Below, piece by piece: positions 16,374 through 25,644 of a stretch of 64,000 nucleotides of DNA. Source of the stretch: an uncultured Lachnospiraceae bacterium (GTDB lineage Bacteria; Bacillota; Clostridia; Lachnospirales; Lachnospiraceae); the NCBI GenBank assembly GCA_947173495.1, contig CAMWFQ010000004.1, forward strand, positions 1 through 64,000, in the 5' to 3' direction. How positions within the stretch are numbered: the first letter of the stretch is position 1; every line of letters starts with the position of its first letter. Both the position numbers and the translations under genes were made by a program. The notes beneath the pieces were generated by a model that had not been told where the DNA came from, did not search any database, and was given only the letters and a program-made list of their open reading frames with translations.

Positions 16374-16963
16374 CGCTTGTGATGATAAGACACGGGGCAA
16401 CATGGTCGAATCAGGAACACAGATATCTGGGGAAAACGGAGGAACCTCTTTCTGAGGAGGGGATAAAGGAACTGCTGTTGTATAAGGAACGGGGAGATTA
16501 TCCGGGGATTGATGCGCTGTTTGCAAGCCCCATGAAAAGATGTGTGCAGACTGCGGAGATTCTTTATCCGGCTCTTGCGCCGGTTTATATAAAAGAGTGG
16601 ACGGAGATAGATTTTGGGGCATTTGAAGGGAAAAATTACAGACAGCTGCAGGGAGATGAACGCTATCAGAAGTGGATTGACAGTAACGGTGCGCTTCCTT
16701 TTCCGGAGGGGGAGAGCAGGGAAACGTTTATGCTGCGCTGTGAGACAGGGTTTGAAAAAATGATAAGGCAAATCAGTAAGGCAGAGGGCGAAATGCCAGA
16801 GACAGTGGGGCTGGTAGTGCATGGAGGCACAATCATGTCGCTGCTTTCCCGATATCTCGGCGGGGATTATTTCAGCTATCAGGCGGCAAATGGAAAAGGA
16901 TATATCTGTAGCTGCCATTGGGAAAGTGCAGGTCTGAAGCTGACAGGGGCAACGGAACTATAG
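16346..16963 (+). CDS. cobC: alpha-ribazole phosphatase CobC (histidine phosphatase)
   Basis: Histidine-phosphatase superfamily enzyme expected to remove the 5'-phosphate from alpha-ribazole phosphate or cobalamin phosphate. The catalytic motif VMIRHGATWSNQEHRYLGKT is at residues ~12-31, with the second Arg in ASPMKRCVQTAE, the acid in EIDFGAFEGKNY and the second His in LVVHGGTIMSLLSRY. Length 205 aa matches the family. The start lies within the end of the cobU-like gene. Placement among nucleotide-loop assembly genes supports CobC over a general phosphoglycerate mutase. Confidence 0.9.
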   Translation: MRNRTENQITLVMIRHGATWSNQEHRYLGKTEEPLSEEGIKELLLYKERGDYPGIDALFASPMKRCVQTAEILYPALAPVYIKEWTEIDFGAFEGKNYRQLQGDERYQKWIDSNGALPFPEGESRETFMLRCETGFEKMIRQISKAEGEMPETVGLVVHGGTIMSLLSRYLGGDYFSYQAANGKGYICSCHWESAGLKLTGATEL

Positions 16964-16985
16964 CGGCCAGGAATGGAGAGCGGAA

Positions 16986-18026
16986 ATGGGATATCACATC
17001 ATTGCGTTTTTTACAGGTTTTTTGCTGGATATGATTCTGGGAGACCCTTACTTTCTCCCTCATCCCGTCCGGCTGATTGGAAGCCTGATTACGAAAACGG
17101 AAAAGTATTTCCGGGGAAAATATTTAAGAAATAGTGGGAGCGGTCAAAACCGGAATACGGGGGCAGGACAGACGCAGCCGGAGCGGAATGGAGAAAAGGA
17201 ACTGCGGCTGGGGATATGGCTTGTGGTCATTGTCACCTTTGCAGCGCCGGTTACAGCGGCGTCTGTGCTGTTACTGGCATACCTGCTCCACCCTTTGGCC
17301 GGGGTAGCTGCGGAAGCGGTTATGACGTATCAGATTCTTGCCGCAAAGTGCCTGAAGGTGGAAAGCATGAAGGTATACCGTTGCCTGAAAAACTCTGATT
17401 TGCAGGGGGCAAGGAAGGCTGTTTCCATGATTGTAGGCAGGGATACCGAATGCCTTGACGGGGAAGGCATTGCCAGGGCGGCGATTGAGACGGTTGCGGA
17501 GAATACTTCTGACGGGGTTATTGCGCCCATGCTGTATACGGCGGTGGGAGGGCCGGTGTTGGGGTTCTGGTATAAGGCGGTCAACACATTGGATTCCATG
17601 GTAGGGTATAAGAATGAGAAGTATCTCTATTTCGGAAGGGCGGCCGCAAGGCTGGACGACGGGGTAAATTATATCCCGGCAAGAATCAGCGCATATCTTA
17701 TGATTTTGGCTGCCTGCATAGGTGGAAAGCGCTTTTCGGGGAAATGGGCATTATCCATTTACAGGAGAGACAACCGTAAACACGCAAGCCCCAACTCCGC
17801 CCAGACAGAATCGGTGTGTGCGGGGGCGTTGGGGATACGGCTTGCCGGGGATGCCAGTTATTTTGGGAAAGTGGTAAAAAAACCGTATATCGGGGATGAC
17901 CTGCGTAAGGTGGAGTTTGAAGATATCAGGTTTGCAAACCGGCTGATGTATCTGACAGCCTGGCTTGGGGAGATTATATTTCTGCTTTTTATGGTATTGG
18001 TTTGGAGGCTTTTTGCTGGAGTTTGA
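16986..18026 (+). CDS. cbiB: adenosylcobinamide-phosphate synthase CbiB
   Basis: Integral membrane enzyme that joins adenosylcobyric acid with (R)-1-amino-2-propanol phosphate. Family blocks are LLDMILGDPYFLPHPVRLIG (~14-33), SMIVGRDTECLDGEGIARAA (~142-161), AVNTLDSMVGYKNEKYLYFG (~198-217) and HASPNSAQTESVCAGAL near 264. Hydrophobic segments occur at the N-terminus, ~75-105, ~230 and the C-terminus. A low-complexity Gly/Asn/Gln insertion (~42-62, SGSGQNRNTGAGQTQPE) follows the first conserved block. It precedes cobD, which makes its aminopropanol-phosphate substrate. Confidence 0.94.
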   Translation: MGYHIIAFFTGFLLDMILGDPYFLPHPVRLIGSLITKTEKYFRGKYLRNSGSGQNRNTGAGQTQPERNGEKELRLGIWLVVIVTFAAPVTAASVLLLAYLLHPLAGVAAEAVMTYQILAAKCLKVESMKVYRCLKNSDLQGARKAVSMIVGRDTECLDGEGIARAAIETVAENTSDGVIAPMLYTAVGGPVLGFWYKAVNTLDSMVGYKNEKYLYFGRAAARLDDGVNYIPARISAYLMILAACIGGKRFSGKWALSIYRRDNRKHASPNSAQTESVCAGALGIRLAGDASYFGKVVKKPYIGDDLRKVEFEDIRFANRLMYLTAWLGEIIFLLFMVLVWRLFAGV

Positions 18027-18061
18027 ATCATTGCCGGGCGCAGTTTTTGGGAGGAAGGTCG

Positions 18062-19099
18062 ATGAAAGGGATACATGGAGGGGATATCTATAGGAACCGG
18101 ATAGAGCTTGATTTTTCTGTCAATATCAATCCCCTTGGCATACCGGAGGCGGTAAAGGAAGCCTTGCATAAAGCGGTAGAGAACTGCGACAGATATCCGG
18201 ATATTGACGGGGAAGAACTGAAAAAAGCGGTCAGCAGAATGTTGGAAGTACCAGCGGAATACTTGCTTTTCGGGAATGGAGCGTCAGAGCTGTTTATGGC
18301 ATGCGTCCATGGAATCAGGCCAGGGCGGACAGTGATACCGGTGCCATCTTTTTACGGGTATGAATATGCAGCCGGGGCAGCCGGAGGAGAGATTGTTTAT
18401 TACGGAATGAGAGAAGAAAATGTGTTTCGGCTTGGGGAAGAATTTTTTTCGGTGCTGACGCAGGATACCGGACTTTTGTTTGTGGCAAATCCGGGCAATC
18501 CATTTGGAACTCTCATGAGCAGGGAGTATTTGAGAAAGCTGCTATCCCATTGCAGGGAGAGAGGAATTTATGTAGTATTGGATGAATGTTTTATTGAGTT
18601 TTGTGAGGGAAACCGTTCTTTTACTGATGAGATGGAAGAGTATGATAATTTAATTCTTGTCAGGGCTTTTACGAAAATATTTGCCATTCCAGGGGTGCGG
18701 CTCGGGTATCTTGTCTGCTCCAACCGAAAGCTCCTTGGAAGGATAGCAGGGCAGCTCCCGGAGTGGAATCTTTCCGTTTTTGCACAGGCGGCAGGATGCG
18801 CGTGTGCCGCACAGAAGGAGTTTCTTATCAAAACGGCAGGCTATGTGGCAAAGGAAAGACAGTTTCTGGCAGAGGGGCTTAAAGGGGCCGGCATCCATGT
18901 GATTTCCGGGGAGGCAAATTTTCTGCTGGTTTACAGTGGGGAAGATTTGTATGGGAAGTTACTTAAGAAAGGTATCCTGATCCGGGATTGCGGGAATTAC
19001 AGGGGATTGTCAAAGGGGTTTTACCGGATTGCGGTAAAAAGCAGAAAAGAGAATGAGACATTATTAAAGGCGATAGAAGAATGCGCCAGGGAGGGATAA
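18062..19099 (+). CDS. cobD: threonine-phosphate decarboxylase CobD
   Basis: PLP-dependent decarboxylase that makes (R)-1-amino-2-propanol phosphate from threonine phosphate. It is related to histidinol-phosphate aminotransferase. N-terminal HGGDIYRNRIELDFSVNINP and LFGNGASELFMA are typical. VVLDECFIEFCEG contains the PLP-contact Asp, and AFTKIFAIPGVRLGYLVC contains the Schiff-base Lys and anchoring Arg. ATG 18062 is preceded by GGGAGGAAGG; the longer upstream reading has no family similarity. It follows cbiB and precedes cbiC by 1 nt. Confidence 0.93.
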   Translation: MKGIHGGDIYRNRIELDFSVNINPLGIPEAVKEALHKAVENCDRYPDIDGEELKKAVSRMLEVPAEYLLFGNGASELFMACVHGIRPGRTVIPVPSFYGYEYAAGAAGGEIVYYGMREENVFRLGEEFFSVLTQDTGLLFVANPGNPFGTLMSREYLRKLLSHCRERGIYVVLDECFIEFCEGNRSFTDEMEEYDNLILVRAFTKIFAIPGVRLGYLVCSNRKLLGRIAGQLPEWNLSVFAQAAGCACAAQKEFLIKTAGYVAKERQFLAEGLKGAGIHVISGEANFLLVYSGEDLYGKLLKKGILIRDCGNYRGLSKGFYRIAVKSRKENETLLKAIEECAREG

Positions 19100-19100
19100 C

Positions 19101-19748
19101 TTGGACAGACTAAGCGGGATAGAATATCTAAGGCCGGAGGAAATTGAGAGAAAGAGCTTTGAGATACTTTCGGCAGAACTTGTGGAACGGGGGATTATGC
19201 TTCCAGCATCAGAGGAAATGGTCACGAAGCGAGTGATTCATACCAGTGCGGATTTTGATTATGCAAAAACCATGACCTACTCTGAAAATGCGGTGGAAAT
19301 TGCCGGAAAGCTCCTGCTTGGCGGCGCGGACATTGTGACGGACACCAACATGGCGCTATCCGGAATTAATAAAAAGGCGCTTGCAAAGCTGGGCGGGGAG
19401 GCGCACTGTTTTATGGCGGATGAGGATGTGGCAAGGCTTGCCGGGCAGCAGGGCAGGACCAGGGCGGCTCTTAGCATGGAGAAAGCGGCAAAGATTGGGA
19501 AGCCTGTCATTTTCGCAATCGGTAACGCTCCTACTGCATTGATACAGTTGTACGAAATGATACAGGAAGGATATTTTAAGCCGGCTTTTGTGATTGGAGT
19601 TCCGGTAGGGTTTGTGAATGTGGAGGCTGCAAAGGAACTGATTATGAAGAGTGGAGTTCCTTACATTGTGAATCGGGGCAGAAAGGGAGGCAGTAGTATT
19701 GCCGCCGCCATATGTAATGCGATTTTGTATAGGTGTGTACAGCGTTAG
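19101..19748 (+). CDS. cbiC: precorrin-8X/cobalt-precorrin-8 methylmutase CbiC
   Basis: Catalyses the methyl migration from C11 to C12 that yields (cobalt-)cobyrinic acid. The catalytic histidine lies in KRVIHTSADFDYA (~50), and VTDTNMALSGINK and VIFAIGNAPTALIQLYEMI are conserved blocks. The length of 215 aa is normal. The start is TTG at 19101, supported by GGAGG at suitable spacing and by the conserved N-terminal YLRPEEIERKSFEIL. It ends 10 nt before cbiD. Confidence 0.94.
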   Translation: MDRLSGIEYLRPEEIERKSFEILSAELVERGIMLPASEEMVTKRVIHTSADFDYAKTMTYSENAVEIAGKLLLGGADIVTDTNMALSGINKKALAKLGGEAHCFMADEDVARLAGQQGRTRAALSMEKAAKIGKPVIFAIGNAPTALIQLYEMIQEGYFKPAFVIGVPVGFVNVEAAKELIMKSGVPYIVNRGRKGGSSIAAAICNAILYRCVQR

Positions 19749-19758
19749 GAGAAGCATT

Positions 19759-20922
19759 ATGCGGTGTGGATTTACAACGGGAAGCTGTGCGGCGGCAGCG
19801 GCAAAAGCGGCGGCGTATATGCTCCTGACGGGAAAGATGAAAACAGAGATTACCATAGAAACGCCAAAGGGAATCCCTTACCGAGCCGACATTCTGGATA
19901 TTGCTAGAGGGGAGGATGTGGTAAGCTGCGGGGTGGAAAAGGACGGAGGGGATGACCCGGACGTGACCACGGGTGCGTGGATTTATGCAAAAGTTTCTTT
20001 CGCTGAAAACAGGAATACGGCGGGAATCTGGAAAGATGGATTGCAGGCGGAGGAAAACAGGCAGGAGATATATATTGACGGCGGTACAGGGGTAGGAAGG
20101 GTGACGAAGCCGGGGCTGGATCAGCCGGTAGGAAATGCGGCAATTAATCATGTTCCCAGAGAGATGATCCGCAGGGAGGTGCTTGAGGTCTGCCGGATTG
20201 CAGATTACAGGGGCAGCCTTAAGGTCGAGATTTTTGTGCCGGAAGGGGAGCGGCTGGCCGCACAGACTTTTAATCCCAGACTTGGAATCGTGGGAGGCAT
20301 TTCCATATTGGGAACAAGCGGGATTGTGGAGCCTATGAGCAGCCAGGCCATTCTGGATACCATCAGGGTGGAACTGAACCAGAGAAGGGTGCAGGGCTTT
20401 CATTATGCGGCAATCACGCCGGGAAATTATGGGCAGGAATTTATGAAGCGGGCTTACGGATATGACCTGGACCGGAGTGTGAAATGCAGTAATTTTATCG
20501 GAGAGACCATTGATATGGCAGTGGAACTTGGGTTTTCCAAAGTCCTTTTAACCGGGCATATCGGCAAGTTGATTAAAGTGGCGGGCGGAATTATGAATAC
20601 CCATTCCAGGGAGGCGGACGCCCGGATGGAGCTGCTTGCCGCATTTGCCATAAAAGAGGGAGCGGAGCCGAAGCAATGCCGCAGGATATTAGAGTGCGTG
20701 ACCACGGAGGAAGCGGTGGCGGTGCTTGCGGAAAACGGAAAAGTCCGTCCGGTGATGGAATATGCGGCGGAGCGTATCTGCTATTATCTGGAAAAGCGCG
20801 CAGGAGGGAATTTGCAGATGGATTGTGTCCTGTATTCCAATGAATACGGGGAACTGGCAAGGAGTAAGGGGGCGGAAGAATGGTTTATTTTGTTGGCGCA
20901 GGATGCGGAGCGGCAGATTTGA
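19759..20922 (+). CDS. cbiD: cobalt-precorrin-5B C1-methyltransferase CbiD
   Basis: Methylates C1 of the corrin ring in the anaerobic pathway. The family start is MRCGFTTGSCAAAAAKAA, so ATG 19759 (after AGGAGA) is chosen over longer upstream readings. Further blocks are EDVVSCGVEKDGGDDPDVT, GGISILGTSGIVEPMSSQA and LLTGHIGKLIKVAGGIMNTH. Length 387 aa is normal for CbiD. The 3' end overlaps cbiF by 43 nt, consistent with translational coupling. Confidence 0.95.
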   Translation: MRCGFTTGSCAAAAAKAAAYMLLTGKMKTEITIETPKGIPYRADILDIARGEDVVSCGVEKDGGDDPDVTTGAWIYAKVSFAENRNTAGIWKDGLQAEENRQEIYIDGGTGVGRVTKPGLDQPVGNAAINHVPREMIRREVLEVCRIADYRGSLKVEIFVPEGERLAAQTFNPRLGIVGGISILGTSGIVEPMSSQAILDTIRVELNQRRVQGFHYAAITPGNYGQEFMKRAYGYDLDRSVKCSNFIGETIDMAVELGFSKVLLTGHIGKLIKVAGGIMNTHSREADARMELLAAFAIKEGAEPKQCRRILECVTTEEAVAVLAENGKVRPVMEYAAERICYYLEKRAGGNLQMDCVLYSNEYGELARSKGAEEWFILLAQDAERQI

Positions 20923-21641
20923 TTACAGTCAGGGGAATGCGGCTGCTCTCTCAGGCGGAAGTAATTGTTTATGCGGGTTCTCTGGTAAATCCGGAACTGC
21001 TTGCCTATGCAAAGGAAGGGTGCGAGATATATAACAGTGCAAAGCTGACCCTTGAGGAAGTGATTGCTGTTATGAAAAGGGCACAGGATGGTGGAAAGAT
21101 GTTGGTCCGGCTGCATACCGGAGACGCCAGTGTTTATGGGGCGGTCAGGGAGCAGATGGATGAACTTGACAGGCTGGGAATCCCTTATGAGAGCTGCCCG
21201 GGGGTGAGTGCCTGTTTTGGGGCGGCGGCTTCCTTAAATCTGGAATATACCCTGCCCGGGGTTTCCCAATCCCTGATTATTACGCGAATGGAAGGGAAAA
21301 CAAAGGTGCCGGAAAAAGAGCGGATTGAGAGCCTTGCAGTGCATCAGGCATCCATGGCGATTTATTTAAGCACCGGAATGCTGGAGGAACTCAGTAAAAG
21401 GCTGATTGCGGGCGGATACCGGAAGGATACGCCCGCCGCCCTTGTCTATAAGGCAACATGGCCGGAAGAGGAAGCCTATCTCTGTACGGTGGGAACGCTG
21501 TATGAGACGGCCGGAGAGCATGGCATTACCAAAACGGCGCTGGTACTGGTGGGAGATGTAGTCACGCATCAGCATTACAGCCGGTCCAGACTGTATGCCC
21601 CGGATTTCTCCACGGAGTTTCGGGATCGGAGGCTGACATGA
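20880..21641 (+). CDS. cbiF: cobalt-precorrin-4 C11-methyltransferase CbiF
   Basis: SAM-dependent tetrapyrrole methylase acting at C11. The N-terminal VYFVGAGCGAADLITVRG is the family GxGxGxxDL loop. The central VRLHTGDASVYGAVREQMD and SCPGVSACFGAAASLNLEYT are the SAM-binding blocks that distinguish CbiF/CobM. The C-terminal TALVLVGDVV closes the fold. Length 253 aa is typical. It starts inside cbiD and overlaps cbiG by 4 nt (ATGA). Confidence 0.95.
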   Translation: MVYFVGAGCGAADLITVRGMRLLSQAEVIVYAGSLVNPELLAYAKEGCEIYNSAKLTLEEVIAVMKRAQDGGKMLVRLHTGDASVYGAVREQMDELDRLGIPYESCPGVSACFGAAASLNLEYTLPGVSQSLIITRMEGKTKVPEKERIESLAVHQASMAIYLSTGMLEELSKRLIAGGYRKDTPAALVYKATWPEEEAYLCTVGTLYETAGEHGITKTALVLVGDVVTHQHYSRSRLYAPDFSTEFRDRRLT

Positions 21642-22804
21642 AAATAAGTATCATCAGTTTTACACGCAGCGGAAGAATGCTTGCGGGGCGGCTTGCAAAG
21701 GAATTGGCAGAGACGGATAAAATGGAAATCCAGCTATATACGAAATACAGGGGATATCTTGATGAGGAAAAACAACGGGAATCGGTACTGTTTGTGGAGG
21801 GCTCGGTAGGCGAATGGGCAAAGGCGCAGCTGCAGGAGAAAAATGCCACGCTGTTTATAGGAGCCTGCGGCATTGCGGTCAGGGCAGTCGCCCCGTATCT
21901 GACGGATAAGCTTCATGACCCCGCGGTGCTTGTGATGGACGAGAAGGGGAGATATGTGATTCCAATCCTTTCCGGGCATATGGGCGGCGCCAATGGGCTG
22001 GCAGAGTTTTTGGCTGGAAGGACAGGGGCACAGCCGGTCATCACTACCGCAACGGATATTGGCGGGATGTTTGCAGTGGATTTGTTTGCCAAAAGGAACG
22101 GGCTTTCCATTATAAACAGGGAAGGAATTGCGGCAGTATCTGCAAAAGTATTGGCGGGGGAGAAGATTACGCTTTCCATAGAAAGGGGTCATATCAAAGG
22201 GTATGCTTCCATACCGGAGGAGGTAAAGGTGGTGGAATACCCGCCGGAGAGGGAGGCGGAATGCCCCATAGATGAGGCGGCAGATATTTCCCGGAAAGAG
22301 GATTCGGCGGACGTGGCAGTCACTTCCCGGAGAGAGAAAGCGGCGGATGTGGCAGTTACTTCACGGAGAGGGAACCTGGGCGCGCTGCTTGTTTTAAGGC
22401 CAAAGGAATATGTGATTGGTCTTGGTTGTAAAAAAGGAAAACAGGTTCAGGAAATTGAAAGCTTTATCTCCGAAAAGCTTAAGAAACTGGGTATTCTGCC
22501 GGAAGAGATCTGGGCGCTTGCTTCTATTACGCTAAAAAAAGAGGAGCCGGGAATCCTTGCGTGGTGCCGGAAAACAAATATTCCCTTTTTTACCTATACT
22601 CCGCAGGAACTTATGGAGACGGAAGGGGAGTTTACCGGGTCTTTGTTTGTGCAGGAGCAGGTGGGTGTTGACAACGTGTGCGAGCGGGCGGCCATGAAAG
22701 CCTGCGGTATGGGCGGAAGGCTGATTGCCGGAAAATATGCACAGGACGGAATGACGATTGCGGTTGCGAAAAGGGAATGGAGCGTGAATTTTGATGGGGA
22801 ATAA
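21638..22804 (+). CDS. cbiG: cobalt-precorrin-5A hydrolase CbiG
   Basis: Opens the C20 lactone and expels acetaldehyde in the anaerobic ring contraction. The N-terminal domain has LFIGACGIAVRAVAPYL, PILSGHMGGANGLAEFLA and ATDIGGMFAVDLFAKRN. The C-terminal domain starts VIGLGCKKGKQVQEIE and has CERAAMKACGMGGRLIAGK. Between them (residues ~212-246) is a repetitive charged linker in which ADVAVTSRR occurs twice, encoded by imperfect 36-bp repeats. The enzyme is otherwise of normal length. ATGA coupling with cbiF; the 3' end overlaps cbiH. Confidence 0.94.
   Translation: MKISIISFTRSGRMLAGRLAKELAETDKMEIQLYTKYRGYLDEEKQRESVLFVEGSVGEWAKAQLQEKNATLFIGACGIAVRAVAPYLTDKLHDPAVLVMDEKGRYVIPILSGHMGGANGLAEFLAGRTGAQPVITTATDIGGMFAVDLFAKRNGLSIINREGIAAVSAKVLAGEKITLSIERGHIKGYASIPEEVKVVEYPPEREAECPIDEAADISRKEDSADVAVTSRREKAADVAVTSRRGNLGALLVLRPKEYVIGLGCKKGKQVQEIESFISEKLKKLGILPEEIWALASITLKKEEPGILAWCRKTNIPFFTYTPQELMETEGEFTGSLFVQEQVGVDNVCERAAMKACGMGGRLIAGKYAQDGMTIAVAKREWSVNFDGE
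22281..22370 (+). repeat. imperfect 30-36 bp in-frame repeats within cbiG
   Basis: Three in-frame units beginning GCGG(C/A)(A/C)GAT..., two of which encode ADVAVTSRR, fall in the linker between the CbiG domains. The third, diverged unit encodes ADISRKEDS. Confidence 0.75.
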
Positions 22805-23573
22805 AAACAGGATTACTATCGTGGGAATGGGACCGGGAAAAGAAGAGATGATGACAGGGGAAGCAATTGCGGCTTTGGAGCGGTCGGACGTAATCGTTGG
22901 ATATACGGTATACTTACAGCTTTTGGGGGAGCGTTTCAGGGAAAAGGAACTGCTCTCTACTCCTATGCGCCAGGAGCGGGAGCGTTGCATTCTCTGCTTT
23001 CAGGAAGCTGCAAAGGGAAAGCGGGTATCTCTTGTATGCAGTGGGGATGCGGGGATTTACGGGATGGCATCCCTGATGTATGAAATAGGGAGAGATTATC
23101 CGGGTACGGAACTTATGGTGATAGCGGGAGTTACGGCGGCAAGCAGCGGCGGGGCAGTTCTCGGAGCGCCTTTAAACCACGATTTCTGTGTGATCAGCTT
23201 AAGTGATTTGCTGACGCCCTGGGAGAAGATTGAAAAAAGGCTTCTGGCCGCTTCCGCAGGGGATTTTGCCATTGCCATTTATAATCCTTCCAGCAATAAA
23301 AGGAAAGATTATTTAAGGCGGGCATGCGACATTCTGCTTGGCAGTATGGAGGCAGAGCGCCCCTGTGGTTATGTGGAAAATATAGGCAGGGAAGGAACCA
23401 GGGCGGAGGTTTGTACCTTAAAGGAATTGCGGGAGAAAGAAGTGAATATGTTTACAACGGTGTTTGTGGGAAATTCCGGTTCTGAGATTATAAACGGAAA
23501 ACTGGTGACTAAAAGGGGCTACAGGCAGGAGGATATGGGTGAAAGACTTACTGATATTTGCGGGAACAACTGA
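22794..23573 (+). CDS. cbiH: cobalt-precorrin-3 C17-methyltransferase CbiH
   Basis: SAM-dependent methylase that methylates C17 and drives ring contraction. The N-terminal ITIVGMGPGKEEMMTGEA is the methylase loop; VIVGYTVYLQLL, SLVCSGDAGIYGMASLMYE and GAPLNHDFCVISLSDLLTPW are diagnostic of CbiH/CobJ rather than CbiL. ATG 22794 was preferred over the TTG 3 nt upstream. Length 259 aa is typical; longer CbiH fusions with Fe-S domains exist but not here. The 3' end overlaps the next gene by 35 nt. Confidence 0.94.
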   Translation: MGNKNRITIVGMGPGKEEMMTGEAIAALERSDVIVGYTVYLQLLGERFREKELLSTPMRQERERCILCFQEAAKGKRVSLVCSGDAGIYGMASLMYEIGRDYPGTELMVIAGVTAASSGGAVLGAPLNHDFCVISLSDLLTPWEKIEKRLLAASAGDFAIAIYNPSSNKRKDYLRRACDILLGSMEAERPCGYVENIGREGTRAEVCTLKELREKEVNMFTTVFVGNSGSEIINGKLVTKRGYRQEDMGERLTDICGNN

Positions 23574-25644
23574 GGGGAGGAAGCTGTCGGAGTATCTGGC
23601 GGCTGTGGGAATCGGCCATACGCTCTGCGTTGCAACGCAGTATGGGGAAATTGTCTTAAAAAGCCATCCGGCTGTAAAGGTTCATCAGGGAAGGATGGGA
23701 CAGGAAGAAATAAGGGAACTCATCGGGCGGGGGAATTATCTTGCGGTAGTAGACGCAACCCACCCTTACGCAGAGGTCGTTACCAGGAATATCAGGGCGG
23801 CAGTTGATGAGTTGAATGCTCTGCAGTCTGTTTCCGGCGGGAGGGGAATTTTGTATTTCCGGCTGAAAAGAGACGTGTCTCTTTCTTATAGAAAAGAAGG
23901 CGTTACCTTTTTCGACACAATCCATGCCTGTGCGGAGGCGTTAAAGGAAACGGAAGGAAATATTCTTCTGACTACGGGAAGTAAGGAACTGACCTGTTAT
24001 TGTGTTTCAGATGAGGTTAAAAAAAGGCTTTATGTCAGGGTTCTGCCCAGCGTGGAAAGTCTTTCCCTGTGTATGGAGCAGGGAATCTGCGGGAAACAGG
24101 TTATTGCCATGCAGGGTCCTTTTTCAGCGTCCATGAATGAAGCAATGCTCAGGCAATATGGAATTTCGGTTCTGGTCACAAAGGAAAGCGGGGTATCAGG
24201 GGGATTTTCGGAAAAACTGGAGGCTGCGAAAAAAACAGGGACAGCGGTATTTGTGGTCGGACGCCCGAAGGACGAGGGGATTTCTTTTTATAAAGTGTGC
24301 CGGGAGTTGGAAAGGCTTTATGGGAAGAAGCTTTGCAACGAAGATTTTTTACAGATTACCCTTGCCGGTGTGGGCATGGGGAGCAGGAGTGGGCTGACGA
24401 AAGAAGTGCAGGAGGCGGTGGACGAGGCGGATGTTTTGCTGGGTGCTGAAAGGATACTGTCTCCTTTTCGGCCAAAGCTGGAAAAACGCCCGATTTATCA
24501 GGCGGAGCAGATCATTCCATATTTAAAGAAAATGCAGGAAAACCATGGGCTTCCGGGAGACTTGCCTGCGGAGGATATCCCCTTTGAGGATATGCCTTTT
24601 GCGGGGAAAAGGGTAGTTGTACTTTTTTCCGGGGACAGTGGTTTTTACAGTGGATGCCGGGGGCTATACCGCGCACTTATGGAAGAAATCCGCGCGGGAG
24701 GCTTAAATGCTTCGCTCCGTGTCCTTCCGGGGGTTTCTTCGGTTGCAACCCTTGCGGCCCGTATGGGGGAAAGCTGGCAGGATGCGGTCATTTACAGTAT
24801 GCATGGAAAAGAATTATCGGGAATTGTGAAAAAGATAGAAAGAAATGAGAAGACCTTTCTCCTTATGTCCGGGGTCAGGGACGTAAACCGGCTGGGGGAG
24901 CTTCTGGAAAAAGCGGATATGGGGGAATGCGAGGTGACTGTGGCCTATCAGCTATCCTATGGGGAAGAATGGGTCAGGACACTTTCCCCGAAAGAGTGCC
25001 GCAGCCTTGCAGAGGAAGGTCTGTATACCTGCATGGTAAGAAATTCCCATGCGGGCAGGGCATCTCTTACCCACGGTAAGGCGGACGGGGAGTTTATCAG
25101 GGGCAAGGTTCCCATGACGAAGGAGGAAGTGCGGGAGATCAGTATCTGTAAGCTGCGGTTATATCCGGGGGCGGTTGTTTATGACATTGGCAGCGGAACT
25201 GGTTCGGTTGCGGTGGAGGCGGCGGGGCTTTCGGAAGAGATGCGGGTTTATGCCATAGAACAGAAACAGGAAGCGGTATCCCTGATCAGGGAGAACAAAG
25301 AAAAATTCAGGCTGGATAATATAACGGTGGTGGAGGCAGGAGCGCCGGAAGGGCTTAAAAATTTGCCTGCCCCTACTCATGCCTTTATCGGGGGAAGCGG
25401 GGGATACCTTAAGGAAATACTGGATGAGCTGTATCGGAGAACCCCCGGAATGCGGGTTGTGGTCAATGCGGTCAGCATGGAAACCATCTGTGAGATGAAA
25501 GAGTGTCTTGGCGATTTTGGGATAAGGGATGCGGAAATGGTGCAGGTGCAGGTAAGCCGGGTAAAGGAAATGGGAAATTATCATTTGATGAAAGCGGAAA
25601 ACCCGGTGTGGATATGTGCTTTTAATCTGGGGGAATGTAAATGA
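23539..25644 (+). CDS. cbiJET: trifunctional CbiJ-CbiE-CbiT fusion
   Basis: Three consecutive anaerobic-pathway enzymes in one 701-residue chain. Residues ~1-255 are cobalt-precorrin-6A reductase (IFAGTTEGRKLSEYL, VVDATHPYAEVVTRNI, VLVTKESGVSGGFSEKLEAA). Residues ~272-505 are the CbiE C5-methyltransferase (ITLAGVGMGSRSGLTKEVQ, VVVLFSGDSGFYSGCRGLY, VLPGVSSVATLAARMG). Residues ~520-701 are the CbiT C15-methyltransferase/decarboxylase (GKVPMTKEEVREISICKL and the SAM loop VVYDIGSGTGSVAVEAA). CbiET fusions (CobL-like) are common; the added reductase is less usual. The GTG start at 23539 follows AGGAGGA and the stop overlaps the cbiA start (ATGA). Confidence 0.94.
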   Translation: MKDLLIFAGTTEGRKLSEYLAAVGIGHTLCVATQYGEIVLKSHPAVKVHQGRMGQEEIRELIGRGNYLAVVDATHPYAEVVTRNIRAAVDELNALQSVSGGRGILYFRLKRDVSLSYRKEGVTFFDTIHACAEALKETEGNILLTTGSKELTCYCVSDEVKKRLYVRVLPSVESLSLCMEQGICGKQVIAMQGPFSASMNEAMLRQYGISVLVTKESGVSGGFSEKLEAAKKTGTAVFVVGRPKDEGISFYKVCRELERLYGKKLCNEDFLQITLAGVGMGSRSGLTKEVQEAVDEADVLLGAERILSPFRPKLEKRPIYQAEQIIPYLKKMQENHGLPGDLPAEDIPFEDMPFAGKRVVVLFSGDSGFYSGCRGLYRALMEEIRAGGLNASLRVLPGVSSVATLAARMGESWQDAVIYSMHGKELSGIVKKIERNEKTFLLMSGVRDVNRLGELLEKADMGECEVTVAYQLSYGEEWVRTLSPKECRSLAEEGLYTCMVRNSHAGRASLTHGKADGEFIRGKVPMTKEEVREISICKLRLYPGAVVYDIGSGTGSVAVEAAGLSEEMRVYAIEQKQEAVSLIRENKEKFRLDNITVVEAGAPEGLKNLPAPTHAFIGGSGGYLKEILDELYRRTPGMRVVVNAVSMETICEMKECLGDFGIRDAEMVQVQVSRVKEMGNYHLMKAENPVWICAFNLGECK

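Noticed and set aside
22281-22370. CRISPR-like or regulatory array
   Set aside because: The repeats are in-frame, imperfect and inside cbiG; they encode a protein linker. No CRISPR array or cas gene was seen in the window.
22794-23573. CbiL instead of CbiH
   Set aside because: The VGYTVYLQLL and GAPLNHDFCVISLSDLLTPW blocks are those of the C17-methyltransferase; CbiL would show a different central pattern.
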